64,000 nt of DNA from Ahaetulla prasina (taxonomy: Eukaryota; Chordata; Lepidosauria; Squamata; Colubridae). This document shows, piece after piece, positions 41,838 to 54,300 of the stretch. Positions within the stretch are counted from its first letter, which is position 1; every line of letters begins with the position of its first letter. The stretch is from contig NC_080543.1 in the NCBI RefSeq assembly GCF_028640845.1, positions 4,913,959 through 4,977,958 of the forward strand, in the 5' to 3' direction. A model generated the notes under the pieces. It made no database searches. It was not told where the DNA came from and worked only from the letters and a program-made list of their open reading frames with translations. Made by a program: the position numbers and the translations under genes.

Positions 41838-42663
41838 ATGGTGGTAGACTTTAGGAGAAACCCTTCCATACTTCCACCTCTCACAATACTTGACAACACA
41901 GTATCAACAGTAGAAACCTTCAAATTTCTGGGTTCTATCATATCGCAAGATCTCAAATGGACAGCTAACATCAAAAACATCATTAAAAAAGGACAACAAA
42001 GAATGTTCTTTCTGCGCCAACTCAGTAAGCTCAAACTGCCCAAGGAGCTGCTGATCCAGTTCTACAGAGGAATTATTGAGTCTGTCATTTGCACCTCTAT
42101 AACTGTCTGGTTCAGTTCTGCAACCCAACAAGAAAAACACAGACTTCAGAGGATAATTAGAACTGCAGAAAAAATAATTGCTACCAACTTGCCTTCCATT
42201 GAGGACCTGTATACTGCACGAATCAAGAAGAGGGCCGTGAAAATATTTGCAGATCCCTCGCATCCTGGACATAAACTGTTTCAACTCCTACCCTCAAAAC
42301 GACGCTATAGAGCACTGCACACCAGAACAACTAGACACAAGAACAGTTTTTTCCCGAAGGCCATCACTCTGCTAAACAAATAATTCCCTCAACACTGTCA
42401 GACTATTTACTGAATCTGCACTACTATTAATCTTCTCATAGTTCCCATCACCAATCTCTTTCCACTTATGACTGTATGACTATAACTTGTTGCTGGCAAT
42501 CCTTATGATTTATATTGATATATTGATCATCAATTGTGTTGTAAATGTTGTACCTTGATGAAGGTATCTTTTCTTTTATGTACACTGAGAGCATATGCAC
42601 CAAGACAAATTCCTTGTGTGTCCAATCACACTTGGCCAATAAAAATTCTATTCTATTCTATTC
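41838..42663 (+). mobile_element. CR1-type LINE 3' end, longest intact frame of its kind here
   Basis: One open frame of about 193 codons: VDFRRNPSILPPLTILDNTV, DLKWTANIKNIIKKGQQRMF and LYTARIKKRAVKIFADPSHP. It is the C-terminal part of reverse transcriptase, without a stop until the natural one. 3'UTR, GGCCAATAAAA and a short (TTCTA)n follow. The lack of damage suggests a fairly young insertion, 5'-truncated. Confidence 0.88.
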
Positions 42664-42768
42664 TAAAGCAGGGACCTCCACCCTTGGCAACTTTAAGCCT
42701 GGTGGACTTGAATTCTGGGAGTTGAAGTCCGCCAGGCTTAAAGTTGCCAAGGTTGGAGACCTCTGCGA
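42664..42768. repeat. Foldback element at the THAP12 promoter edge
   Basis: CAGGGACCTCCACCCTTGG and CCAAGGTTGGAGACCTCTG arms with GGACTTGAATTCTGGGAG / GTTGAAGTCC centre. Ends about 10 bp before the CpG island. Confidence 0.7.
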
Positions 42769-42777
42769 GAGAAGTTA

Positions 42778-42996
42778 AAAAAAAGGCGCCCGCGGGCGCC
42801 CTCTTGGGGCGGGCGGGGCGGAGGAGTGGGACGGGCGCATGCGTGCCTCCGCCTCGATGGTGGTTGGCGGAGCGGCCGGGGGGCGCGGTGCCTGATGGGA
42901 AGGAGGCGGTGGCGGCGGCGAGTCCTCCTGCTGCTGCCGCTGCCGCTGCCGCTGCGCGGGCTCTTAAAGGGGCCGCCGCCTCCGCCGCGCCCGAGG
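42778..42996 (+). promoter_or_regulatory. THAP12: THAP12 CpG-rich promoter and leader
   Basis: Dense CpG and GC boxes (GGGGCGGGCGGGGCGG) directly before the start codon, with an NRF1-like GCGCATGCGT at about 42836-42845. No TATA box, so a dispersed CpG-island promoter is likely. A foldback repeat ends at about 42765 and marks its upstream limit. The exact start site cannot be read. Confidence 0.7.
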
Positions 42997-43085
42997 ATGC
43001 CGAACTTCTGCGCCGCCCCGAATTGCACCCGCAAGAGCACCCAGAGCGACCTGGCTTTCTTCCGTTTCCCCAGGGACCCCGCCCG
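42997..43085 (+). CDS. THAP12: THAP12 coding exon 1 (THAP domain, residues 1-30)
   Basis: Codes MPNFCAAPNCTRKSTQSDLA, then FFRFPRDPAR: the first zinc ligands C5 and C10 and the FxFP segment of a THAP finger. The donor is GTTAGT, splitting Arg30 as CG|G. It lies in CpG-rich DNA continuous with the promoter. Confidence 0.94.
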
Positions 43086-46000
43086 GTTAGTGCAACGCGC
43101 ACACGCGTCTGCGGGAGTGGCGGGGGGGGGGGAGCGGCGGAGGAAGAAGCGGGGTTGCGTTCCCACGTGACGCGCTTGCAAACCCGGGTCGAGCTCTCTG
43201 CCGCGCGTGCATCGCGGGGGAGCCCGAGCGCGGGTGGAGCGGGGGGTGGGTGGGTTTCTTTCCAGCAGGGTCTCTCTCCCCAAAGGGTGGGGGTGGTGTA
43301 AAGGGGTTGGACTACAAAGCCCATCGGGCTGCGGAGCGCCCGGAGTCCTTTTTTTTTTTTGCAAAGGGTTCCCCGCGCCCTATGCACGTGCCAAGGCTGC
43401 CTTGGACTCCCGGGCTCATGCTGCTTGTTCCCGTCCCCCAGAAGTGTTGCACTACAAAGTCCATGCCTCCTATCCTTCGCCCTGATGGTTTCCAGCATTG
43501 GCCGACTACAATGCCCATTGCTCACCGCCGCTGATTTCCAGATACAGTGCCTTTTCCCTGCCTGACAGGTTGCAGATCTGTCGGACTACACTGCCCATTT
43601 CCACTTCCCACACCTGTTGGACTACATAGTCCATTCCTCCTGTTCCCCACCCTGATGATGTCCAGAGCTGGCCGACTACAATGCCCATTGCTCACCGCTG
43701 CTGATTTCCAGATATATTAAGCTATGGTGCCGTTTCCCAGCCTGATGAGTTTGCAGATCTGTTGGACTACAGTGCCCATTCTCATTTCCCAGAGCTGTTG
43801 GACTACATAGTCCATTCCTCGTCTTCCCCACCCTGCTGATTTCTAAAACTTTCAGGGTACATTTGCCACCCTGATTTTTAGACATTTCAGACTACAATGC
43901 CCATTTTCCACTTTGAAGATTTCCAGGTCTGCCGAACTATAGTGCCTAATCTCCTTTCCCACACCTCTTGGACTACATAGTCCATTCCTCATCTTCCCCA
44001 CCCTGCCGATTTCCAGAACTTTCAGACTACACTGCCCCGTTGCCTACCCCAATTACTAGACCTTTCGGACTACAGTGTCCATTTTCCACCCTAGCAATTT
44101 CCACATTTGTTGGACTACTCGCATTTCCTGGAGCTGTTGGGACCACATAATCCATTCCCCCTGTTCCTTACCCGATTGTTTTCCAGAACTACAGTGCCCA
44201 TTTCCTGACAAGATCCCCAAATCTGTTTCTCACCCAGATGGCATGGGTCGTGGTCCCAGGCTGGAGAATGGGCATTGTAGTCCACAATCCAGCAATTGCC
44301 AGGATGGGGAACAGGAGAAATGGGCATTGTAGTCAAATCGGGCATTTACAAAGGGGCAATCCCTGGAAATGAAGGGCACAGCTATGGGGTGCAAGCCCTA
44401 CTCCCTTTTTCACAGGCAATGACATTGTGCACACGTACATATCACCAGGCTGGGAATGGTCATTGTAGTCCAACATAAAAACCTGGTGTTAGAAAAAGAT
44501 CGAGTGGTCCATGGGTCTGCCCTTCAAGATTTTTTTTTTTAATTTACGTATTTATTTTTTAATTATTATTTTTATTTTATACATATCTCAAAACCAAAAA
44601 GAAGCAAGATAGCTCGGTGGTTAAAGACGCCGGAAAGTTGACAAGCGCGCGTTCGAGTCCCGCGTGCTGCAGGACGGGTTGACAGGTAGTTCCTCGACGT
44701 AACGACTGCAACTGAGCCCAAAATTTATGTTGCAAAGTGAGACGTTTGTTAAGTGACTTCTAGCCCCTTTTACTTGACTTTTCTTGCTGCAGTCATTAAG
44801 TGAATCATTGCCGTTGTTAAATTAGTGACGCGGTTTGTTGAGTGAATCGGGCTTCCCCGTTGAATTTGCTTTGTCAGAAGGTCGCAAAAGGGGCCATTTG
44901 AAGAAGCCATTTTGAGGCTTCAGCGTTGCCACGTGGGAGCTGAGAGAGAGGGAGGGGGGAATAGAGATAGTTGGGGTTTCTAGCCAAAACAAAATACTTT
45001 CTCCTGGGAACCAAGGTCATTCCCACAGGTGGCCATAGAGAGGAGGAGTGAAGTTACCAAGCAACCAGGCGGCACATTGATTGGACCATGTGACTGATTG
45101 TCTGGGAAAGGGAGGGAAACTTTTACTTTTAATTAGGTGCCAATATGATACGTCCAATAAAACTATTTTTTGAGGAATCTACCTGCCTCGGAGTCCTCTT
45201 TGCTATGAGTGTATTACTTGGAACCCTGACAACCGCATGACTTGGGACACTGCAGCGGTTATAAATAGGAGTCAATTGCCAAGCGTCTGAATTCTGATCA
45301 CATGACCATGGGGATGCTAACCATGGTTGTAAGTGAGGAAAAACGGTCACAAGTCACTTTTACCACTGCCGTTGAACGGTCACTAAACAAAGTGTTGTAA
45401 ATCAAAGACTACCTGGACTTAACCTCAGCTCCTGCCCACCTGTTGTGTCTGCACCCCCCAAGCCGAGCCTCCTGCCAGAAAGTGACTTGGAAAGTGAGGG
45501 GGAAGGGCCGTCAGGACTTACCTCGGGAGTACTGGCTTCCCTGCCTCAGCTCCAGGAGCCAGAGGCAGGCCAGGTGGAGGAGATAACGAGGCCTCCGTCC
45601 CCTGACTCTTCCCCCCCCAGGCCACGCCTCCAGACCCAGCTGATGGCAATCAGGCCTGGCTGGACCCTAGGTTTCGTAGGCAGGAGAGGCAGGAACAACA
45701 CAAGCAGGTGTGGGGCAAGCCTAGGAAGTGCTGAGTCATGGAGCCACACCCCACAGGATATAAAAGCAGCAAGGGCTGCTATGCCTCTTCGTAGCAGGCA
45801 AATCAACTGCTTGACTAGAGCTGAAGTACTGTTTGTTGACTCATCGGCATCAAGGGAGATAACAGAGACACTTGGCAGACGCTCGCTAGTTTGCTGCCAG
45901 AGCTGATAGTGCCAGCTAATTAAGCCATCGCTCAGACTGAGGCGCGGGGGACAGAACACCACCTGGCAGTTCGAAAGCAGGCAAATGCGACTAGATAAAT

Positions 46001-49000
46001 AGGTACCACTTTTGGCGGGAAGTTCACAGCGTTCTGCGCGCCTCCACCTATAGTCGTCCTGGCCGCCTGACCACGGAAAATGTCTTCGGACAACGCTGGC
46101 TCTGTCGGCCATCCCTTAAAGTCTGACACGACTGGACATGAGAAATCTTTACCTGCCTGGAAACCAGGTTGGAGAACTGGAGACAAATTAGCATGCTGGT
46201 TTATGAAACAAAGTGGTAGCAATTCCCGTATTTTTAAATAGTTCTCGACTTAGCCACCGTTCGAACTTACCGCCGCACTGAAAAAAAAAGTGGCGTACGA
46301 CCTGGTTTTTGCGCTTAACCGTTGCAGCTTCCCCACAGCGGGGTGTCGCGATGGTTATTCAGTGAATTTGTCCCCATTTTACAATCTTTCTTGCCACAAG
46401 TGAATCATTTAACAACGAATCAAATTAGTGACAACGGTGGTTAAGTGGCTTTCTCCCGTTGAATTTGCTCGTCAGAAAGTCATAAAAGGGGATCGTATGG
46501 GCCTGGGATACTGCTGCGACCGTCATAAGCATGAGTCACTTGCCAAGTGTCTGAACTTTGGTCAGGTGACCATAGGTCTGTGGAGATTCTCAGCCAAAAG
46601 TTGCTTTTTTCAAAGAGACAACTGGACTTCCTTTGTTTTTCTTTGAAGACATTTCACTTCTCATCCGAGAAGCTTCTTCGGCTCTGACTGGATGGTGAAG
46701 GATGGAAGGATTGACACTCCTTGCAGAACAGTTGGTCATTTGCATCTTTTTAGGGAGTCTGTTGTGACTCATCCTCCCTCCTCTCCTCAGCCGGGCCCCT
46801 CCCGTCTCCAACTGGGCCTTTTATCAGACTCCGAGTCTGATAATGAAGATGAATGGCCTGTCATACCTCCAGCCCCCGGCCCTGGCCCCATGCCCGGAGA
46901 GGATTCAAGGAGTGGGAGGACAAGCCCGATAAACCTCACTCATACAGCGTGTGTTCCTTTGGCTCAGCCGTCAGAGCAGGAAGCCAGCCAGGTGGTGGAA
47001 TTACCCAGGCCTACTCCCTCTGACCCCTCCCTTTCCCAGAAGCTGCCAGCAGATCCAGCTGAAGACAATTCAGTGTGGGAGGACCCTCGCTTCCGGAGAT
47101 CTGAGAGGTGACGCCAGCAGAAGGAAGGGAGGGGCAGGCCTGGATAAATGCTGAGTCATGGAGCCACACCCCACAGCCTATATAAAGGACCTGCTTGTGG
47201 CATTCCAACCTTGAGTCAAGCAAAGTCTCATCTAGTTTGCTGATATCGGACCCTATCGCTGAAGTCACAACTTGGACTCCTGCCTGCCCTGATAAACCTC
47301 GAAGGAACTTGGCAAGCTGCAGAGGCTTCATTGCCAAATTGGTTACGGACTTTCTTGACTCGTTCGTCGGAGTGGGGGTGGGACACGACAGAGTCATAGA
47401 GGCCCCTTGGAGGTTTATCACTGTCCTCAGGGTCACCTGAGTGGCTCAAATGAGTTTGTGGAGTCTTCTTGGAACTGCAGAAATATCCTGCAGAAAGCAG
47501 AACTCCACCAGACAATCCCTTCTGCAGTTCCAAAAACTCATTTGCGCTACCCGGGTGACCCTGAGGACACAGACAAATCTCCAAGTGTCCTCAACGACCT
47601 TCAAAAAAGATGCAAATGATCAGCTGTCTGCAAGAAGTATCAGTCCTTCCGTTCCCCATCATCCAGTCAGAGCTGAAGAAGCTTCTTGGATGGGAAGTGA
47701 AACGTCTTCAAAGAAAAAAACCAGCAAGTCCAGCTGCCTCCTGGAAAAAAAAGGCGCCTTTCGGACAACCACGTCCACATGGGGATGCTGCAAGGTTGTA
47801 AAGTGTGAAAAACGGTCGTAAGTCAGGTTCCCCCCCCCCCCCCGTGCCGTTGTTACTTTGAAGGGTCACTCCGCAAACGTTCGTAAGTGAAGGACTCCCC
47901 GTACGAAATTATAAACCCTCCTGTTTTTGCATCCAGCTTGGGAGCTGTTGGTCGGCAAAATTGGTCGGCAAAATTTCCAAGGAGCTGCTAAAATATATTT
48001 TATTTATGTGAATTCTCTTGTCTCTTTTTTTTTTTTTTTTGGCAGGTGCCAGCGATGGGTTGAGAACTGCCGAAGGGTCGATCTGGAAGATAAGACGCCT
48101 GATCAGCTGAACAAACACTACAGGCTGTGCGCAGAGCATTTCGAAACCTCCATGATATGTCGGAGCGTAAGTGGAAGGCAGCGGTTGACGGTATAACATG
48201 AATGAGAAGGGAAATTGAGAGCGCAAATAAAAAATAACGGATTACCAAAAACCTTTCCCCATCCTTCCTTTCTCTTTCCCCTTCTTTTCCCCTCCCTCTC
48301 TTCCTCCTTCCCTTCTCTCTTCCCTTTCTTTTTTTCCTTCCTTCCCTTCATTATACGTTTCCTCTCCTCTTTCCTTTCCTTTTCTTTGTTCTTTGTTCTT
48401 TTCTTTTCCAGAGCCCCTACCGGACAGTTTTACGTGACAACGCCGTGCCTACCATATTCGACCTGACAAGCCATTTGAATAACCCACACAGCAGGCACCG
48501 CAAAAGGATTAAAGAGCTGGTAGGTTTTGGCTCAGGATATATAGATCACGGACGGTGAAGTCAAAGGGACGTCTATTCTTCTAAATCCGAATTTTTTCCC
48601 TCTCCAATGTGGCGATTTTAAGACGTGTAGGCTTCAGTTCCCAGAGTTGAACTCTTCATTCTAACTAAAAGGTCTCAAAGAATCAGTCCTTCCTCCCCTC
48701 CCTCCTCCCCTCCCTCCCCTGTCTGTACATTCCTCTCTCCTTCCTTCCTTCCTTCCCTCCCTCCCTCCCTCCCTCCCTCCCTCCCTCACATACATACATA
48801 CATTTTCCTTTATTATTTATTTATTTATTTATTATTTAAATTTTTATACCGCCCTTCTCCCGAAGGACTCAGGGCGGTTTACAGGCAGATAAAATAAACA
48901 GTACTATTACAAAATAAATACTATTAAAATACCACTAAAAACTTATTCAATTTGGCATAATTAAAATTTAGCAAATAATAAAACCCATTAAAACCCATTA

Positions 49001-51326
49001 AAACCCATTAAAACCCATTAAAACCCACGAATTTAAAAACTAATCCAGTCCTGCAGATGAATAAATGTGTTTTAAGCTCATGACGGAAGGTTCGGAGGTC
49101 CGGAAGTTGGCGAAGTCCTGGGGAGTTCGTTCCAGAGGGTGGAGCCCCACAGAAGGCCCTTCCCTGGGTGTCGCCAGGCGACACTGTCTCGCTGACGGCA
49201 CCCTGAGGAGTCCCTCTCTGTGAGGCGCCTGGTCGGTGAGAGGTATCCGGTAGCAGTAGGCGGTCCCGTAAGTAACCCGGCCCTATGCCATGGGCGCTTT
49301 GAAGATGTTCACCAAAACCTTGAAGCGCACCGGAAGGCCACAGGCAGCCAGTGCAGTCTGCGCAGGATAGGTGTCACACGGGAGCCACGAGGGCTCCCTC
49401 TATCCAGCAGCTGCATTCTGGACTAACTGAAGCCTCGGATGCCCTTCAAGGGAGCCCCATGTGAGAGCATTGCAGTAATCCAGGCGAGACGTCACGAGGG
49501 CGTGAGTGACCGTGCACAGGGCATCCCGGTCTAGAAAGGCGCAACTGGCGCACCAGGCGAACCTGGTAAAAGCTCTCCTGGAGGCGGCCGTCAAGTGATC
49601 TTCAAAGACAGCCGTTCATCAGGAGGGCGCCCAGGTTGCGCACCCGTTCCATCGGGGCCAATGACTCGCCCCGACAGTCAGCGAGGACTCAGCTGACTGT
49701 ACCGAGATGCCGGCATCCACAGCCACTCTGTCTTGGAGGATTGAGCCTGAGCCTGTTTCTCCCCATCCAGACCCGTCGGCTTCCAAGCACCGGGACAACA
49801 CTTGATAACCGTTGGGGTGGCCCGTGTGAAAAGTACAGCTGGGTGTCATCAGCGTACAGCTGGTACCTCACACGAAGCCACTGATGATCTCACCCAGCGG
49901 CTTCATATAGATGTTGAACAGAAGGCGAGAGGATCGGCCCTGCGGCACCCACAAGTGAGGTGTCTCGGGCCGACCTCTGCCCCCCTGTCAACACCGTCTG
50001 CGTCCGATCGGAGAGATAGGAGGAGAACCACCGATAAACGGTGCCTCCCACTCCCAATCCCTCCAACCGGCGCAGCAGGATACCATGGTCGATGGTATCA
50101 AAAGCCGCTGAGAGGTCTAATAGGACCAGGGCAGAGGAGCATCCTCTATCCCTGGCCCTCCAGAGATCATCCACCAACGCGACCAAAGCCGTCTCAGTGC
50201 TGTAACCGGGCCGGAAGCCAGACTGGAACGGGTCTAGATAGACAGTTTCATCCAGGTGCAAGGGAAACTGATATGCCACCATACTCTCTACATCCTTCCT
50301 TCCTCCCTCCTTTCCTCCCTCCCTTCCTTCCTTCTTCCCTATATTTTCCTTCTGTTTCTTTTTCCTTCTTCCTTCTCATCTCTCCTCCCTCCCTTTCTTC
50401 CATCCATCCATTATACATACATACATAAAAGTTAAAACGAAGAAACAGCTGCGATCACACATTGCTCCCAGAAACACGAAGCTGAAGCCTGAAGATGACG
50501 AATGAGACTCCGTCAAAACATCGCCAAGACACTTCCAATTTTACACGGGAGAAAACCCGAACAACCAAAGACCTACATACAAACACCCGTGAAAACCTCA
50601 GAAAACAAATACATACATATACATACATACATACATAACCAGGGGTGGAATGTTACCGGTTCAGTCCGATTTAGGCGAACCGGTAGTAAAAAAATTTTAA
50701 AAAGCTACCGGGTCGGGCAAACCGGTAGTTAAAAAAAACTACTGGTTCCTCCGAACCGGTATTTCCGACGATCAGCTGTGCGGTGGGGTTTAGCTTTGCT
50801 AGAAAGCAGGATTTCCTAAACTGCGCTGCACAGCTGATCCCCCCCAGCTTCTACTTAACCTTCCCAAGCCTCCTTTTGGCGCACATTGCGCATGCATGGC
50901 CAGCGAACCGGGTAGCAAACCGGTTTGGATTTCACCACTACCTACATTTTCCTTCCATTTCTCCTTCCTCCCTCCCTCCCTTCCTGTCCCATGGAACCAC
51001 AGCCATCTCTCCTGTCACATCAATGGTTCGATAGATAAGCCATAATTTGACATAATATCATGATATCATAATGTTACAATATTATTGCCACAGGTTTAAA
51101 ATCTGATTATTTTGACCCCGTTCATTTTATATTCGCTACGCCCTTGTTCTAACATTCCTTGATAGGTTTACCCAGCCTTTACTCGGTGTAGTAGACGGCT
51201 TTGGGTTACGCTGAACTGTGGGAAGGACGAGAGCCCTGAAATTAAAATGTGTTTCCGTTTCTGTTCTTAATAGAATCTTCTTTGAGCAAAAGAAAGATTC
51301 TGTCAGAGAGGGTGGGGGAAGTTAAT

Positions 51327-51361
<35 letters not shown>

Positions 51362-54300
51362 TATTGTCAGTGTAACTTTTGTTAAATTTTGCTATTCTGT
51401 GACTTCGTTAACTTAAAATTTAAATTACAAGCATAGTCTTTCTCTCCCTTTTGGTAATATCTCATTAACCTGCATATAAAAATCTATGTTTAAAATGTTT
51501 CGTGGTCTTACTTCCATCAGGCTGGAACCCGTTATCCTATTTTTTTCCATCGAAACATCATTTTGAATAGTGCCCGTTCGAAAAATGCCGCCATTTTGTG
51601 CGATTCATTAACGGCACTTAATTAAAAACCCACCTGTACAGAAAGTTTGTGTGGTGCTCTAAAATAATATCGGCTCTTTTTTCTGGAGGAATTCAGTTTA
51701 TGGTTTTGAAGGTTTAAACCCTGGCAAGATTCAAACTGTCGGTGTTCAGAAAACGCCTACAAGATTTCTTGGAATCTTGCTGTCTCTCGTCAATGCATCA
51801 ATTTAAAACCTCTCCCTTTTTGTTCTAGAGTGAAGAGGAAATACGAACATTAAAACAGCAAAAGAGTAAGTTGAACTACTTATTTTTTTAGAATTGGGTA
51901 GTACAGGGGTCTGCAAACTTGGCTCTTTTAAGACTTGTGGACTTCAACTCCCAGAGTTCCTCAGCCGGAACTCTGGGAGTTGAAGTCCACAAGTCTTAAA
52001 AAGCTTTGCTGGCTGAGGAACTCTGGGAGTTGAAGTCCACAAGTCTTAAAAAGCTTTGCTGGCTGAGGAACTCTGGGAGTTGAAGTCCACAAGTCTTAAA
52101 AAGCTTTGCTGGCTGAGGAACTCTGGGAGTTGAAGTCCACAAGTCTTAAAAGAGCCAAGTTTGCAGACCCCTGGGGTAGTACATTATGTGCAGTAGAATG
52201 GTTTTAGGATTCAATCTGGAATTAGAATAAATTCTAGGATTAGAATTTAGGATTCAATTGGAACCAGCAATTTAATCTTCTGAGCTTTCACACTCATTTC
52301 TCAGGTTTCAATCACTTCCCTGGCTGTTTTTGTACCTGCTCGGCCAACAATCTTAGTAGCTGCGAAATTGAATGTACGCCAGTGGCCAAAATCGTGGAAA
52401 CCTTTTGAGAAAAGTATATTTTGTAAAACTAGCTAATAACACCACTTTTTTTTTTTTTTGGAGTAGTACTATAAAATTATATATCAGTGGAAAGACAATT
52501 TAATCAAGAATGTTATGCAATAACTTTTGTGGAGGATTTGCTATTAGAATAGCAGTTACAGTGTAAAGAAGAAAAGGGAAACACGTAGAAAAAAACGAGA
52601 GATACAAAGATGATCACCATTAAAAAAACACGAGATATACAAAAATGATCCCCATGTCAGTTAATCCTTAGTTGGGTAACCATTAGCATGAATGACGGCC
52701 TTACAACGTCTTCCCGTGGAGTGAACCAAGTCTTTGAGTTCTGCAGCTGTTATCATGTAAAACCAAGATGGAATGATGGCTTCTATTAACTGGGTTTTAT
52801 TGCTGGGTCGCTTCTGACTAACCAGTTTCTTTAGTGGGCTCCATAGATTTTCCATTGGGTGAAGGTCTGGGCTATTCCCAGGCCATTCCAGCTGTGGAAT
52901 AGGATTCTCTTGAAACTCCAGGGAAAAAAAGTGGTGTTATTAGCTATCAAACCTCAAAAATACACTTTTCCCAAAAGGTTTCTACAATTTTGGCCACTAC
53001 TGTCCTTGTTCGTTGCAATGTGAGGCTACCAATGAGTTCTGATCGCCTCATCTAAACACTCGCTTGTGTTTCTTGCAACCTGGTGGTTTAGCTTCCTCCC
53101 TGCCTGTCCGACAGAAGTCACAGGAAGCAATCCATGCAGGGGATCCAGTAGATCACATTAGAAGTATCTCCCACCTCCAAGCAATCTTTAAAACTAGTTT
53201 TAGCCTTCCTGTGGAGTTGATTTCACATCAGCCTCTCCTTCCTCCCTTCCTTCCTTCTGCCCCCTGCCTCTTCCATCCATCCTTCCTTCCTTCCCCTTTT
53301 CTCTTTCACTTCCTTCCTCCCTTCCTTCCTTTCCCTTTTTCTCTCGTTCACTCCCCTCCTCCTTTCTCTCTCTCCTTCCCTTCTTTCCTTCCTTCCCCTC
53401 TTTTCTTTCCTTCCTATCTTCCTTCCTTTCTCTCGCTCTTTTCTCTTTCTTTCACTTCCCTCCTTTCCTTTCTCCCTTCCTGCCTTCTGCCCTCCCTCCC
53501 GCTTTCCATCCTTTCTTTCTTCCCCTTTTCTCTTTCACTTCCTTCCTCCCTTCCTTCCTTTCCCTTTTTCTCTCGTTCACTCCCCTCCTCCTTTCTCTCT
53601 CTTCCTCCCTTCTTTCCTTCCTTCCCCTCTTTTCTTTCCTTCCTTCTTCCTTCCTTCTTCCTTCCTTCCTTCCTTTCTCCCTTCCTTCCTCTCTCCCTCT
53701 TTTCTCTTTCTTTCACTTCCTCCTTTCCTTTCTCCCTTCCTGCCTTCTGCCCTCCCTCCCACTTTCCATCCTTTCTTTCTTCCCCTTTTCTCTTTCACTT
53801 TCTTCCTACTTTCTTTTCCTTTTTCTCTCTCGTTCACTTCCCTCCTCCCTTCCCTCTCTCTCTCCCTCTTTTCCTTCCTTCCTTCCTTCCTTCCTTCCTT
53901 CCTTCCTCTCTCCCCCTCTTTTCTCTCTCTTTCACTTCCCTCCTTTCTTGGTTGAGCCAATCCCCAGGAGATGACAATTTCTAGTCCCGCCTTTGGCATG
54001 AAAGCCAGCCAATCTCCCTCCCTTCCCCCCCCCTTCTCTCTCTCTCTCAGGCTAGCCCACCTCACAAGGTTGTTGTGGGGAAAAGGAGGAAGGCTTAATA
54101 AACACAGCATGTCTTAGCCACCTTGAGTTATTTTAAAGTAATAAGGTGGGATAAAACGAAATAAAAAACTGAAGTGTTTTAACATCTCAGTAATTTTTAA
54201 AAAAATGTTTTGGTATCCCTAGCGGGTCGGTATTAAATAAACTCTTTCTTCTTATTTCCCTAGTTGACGAAACTTTCGAACAAGAAAAGACCAACTCCGA

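Noticed and set aside
42653..43525. 290-codon minus-strand frame opposite THAP12 exon 1
   Set aside because: Ala/Arg/Pro-rich CpG-island shadow that runs through a foldback repeat.
44600..44680. Functional tRNA gene
   Set aside because: A- and B-box-like motifs exist but no acceptor stem pairing or clear anticodon loop; fits a SINE head.
53064..53984. 306-codon frame over (CTTC)n
   Set aside because: Pure low-complexity translation in THAP12 intron 4.
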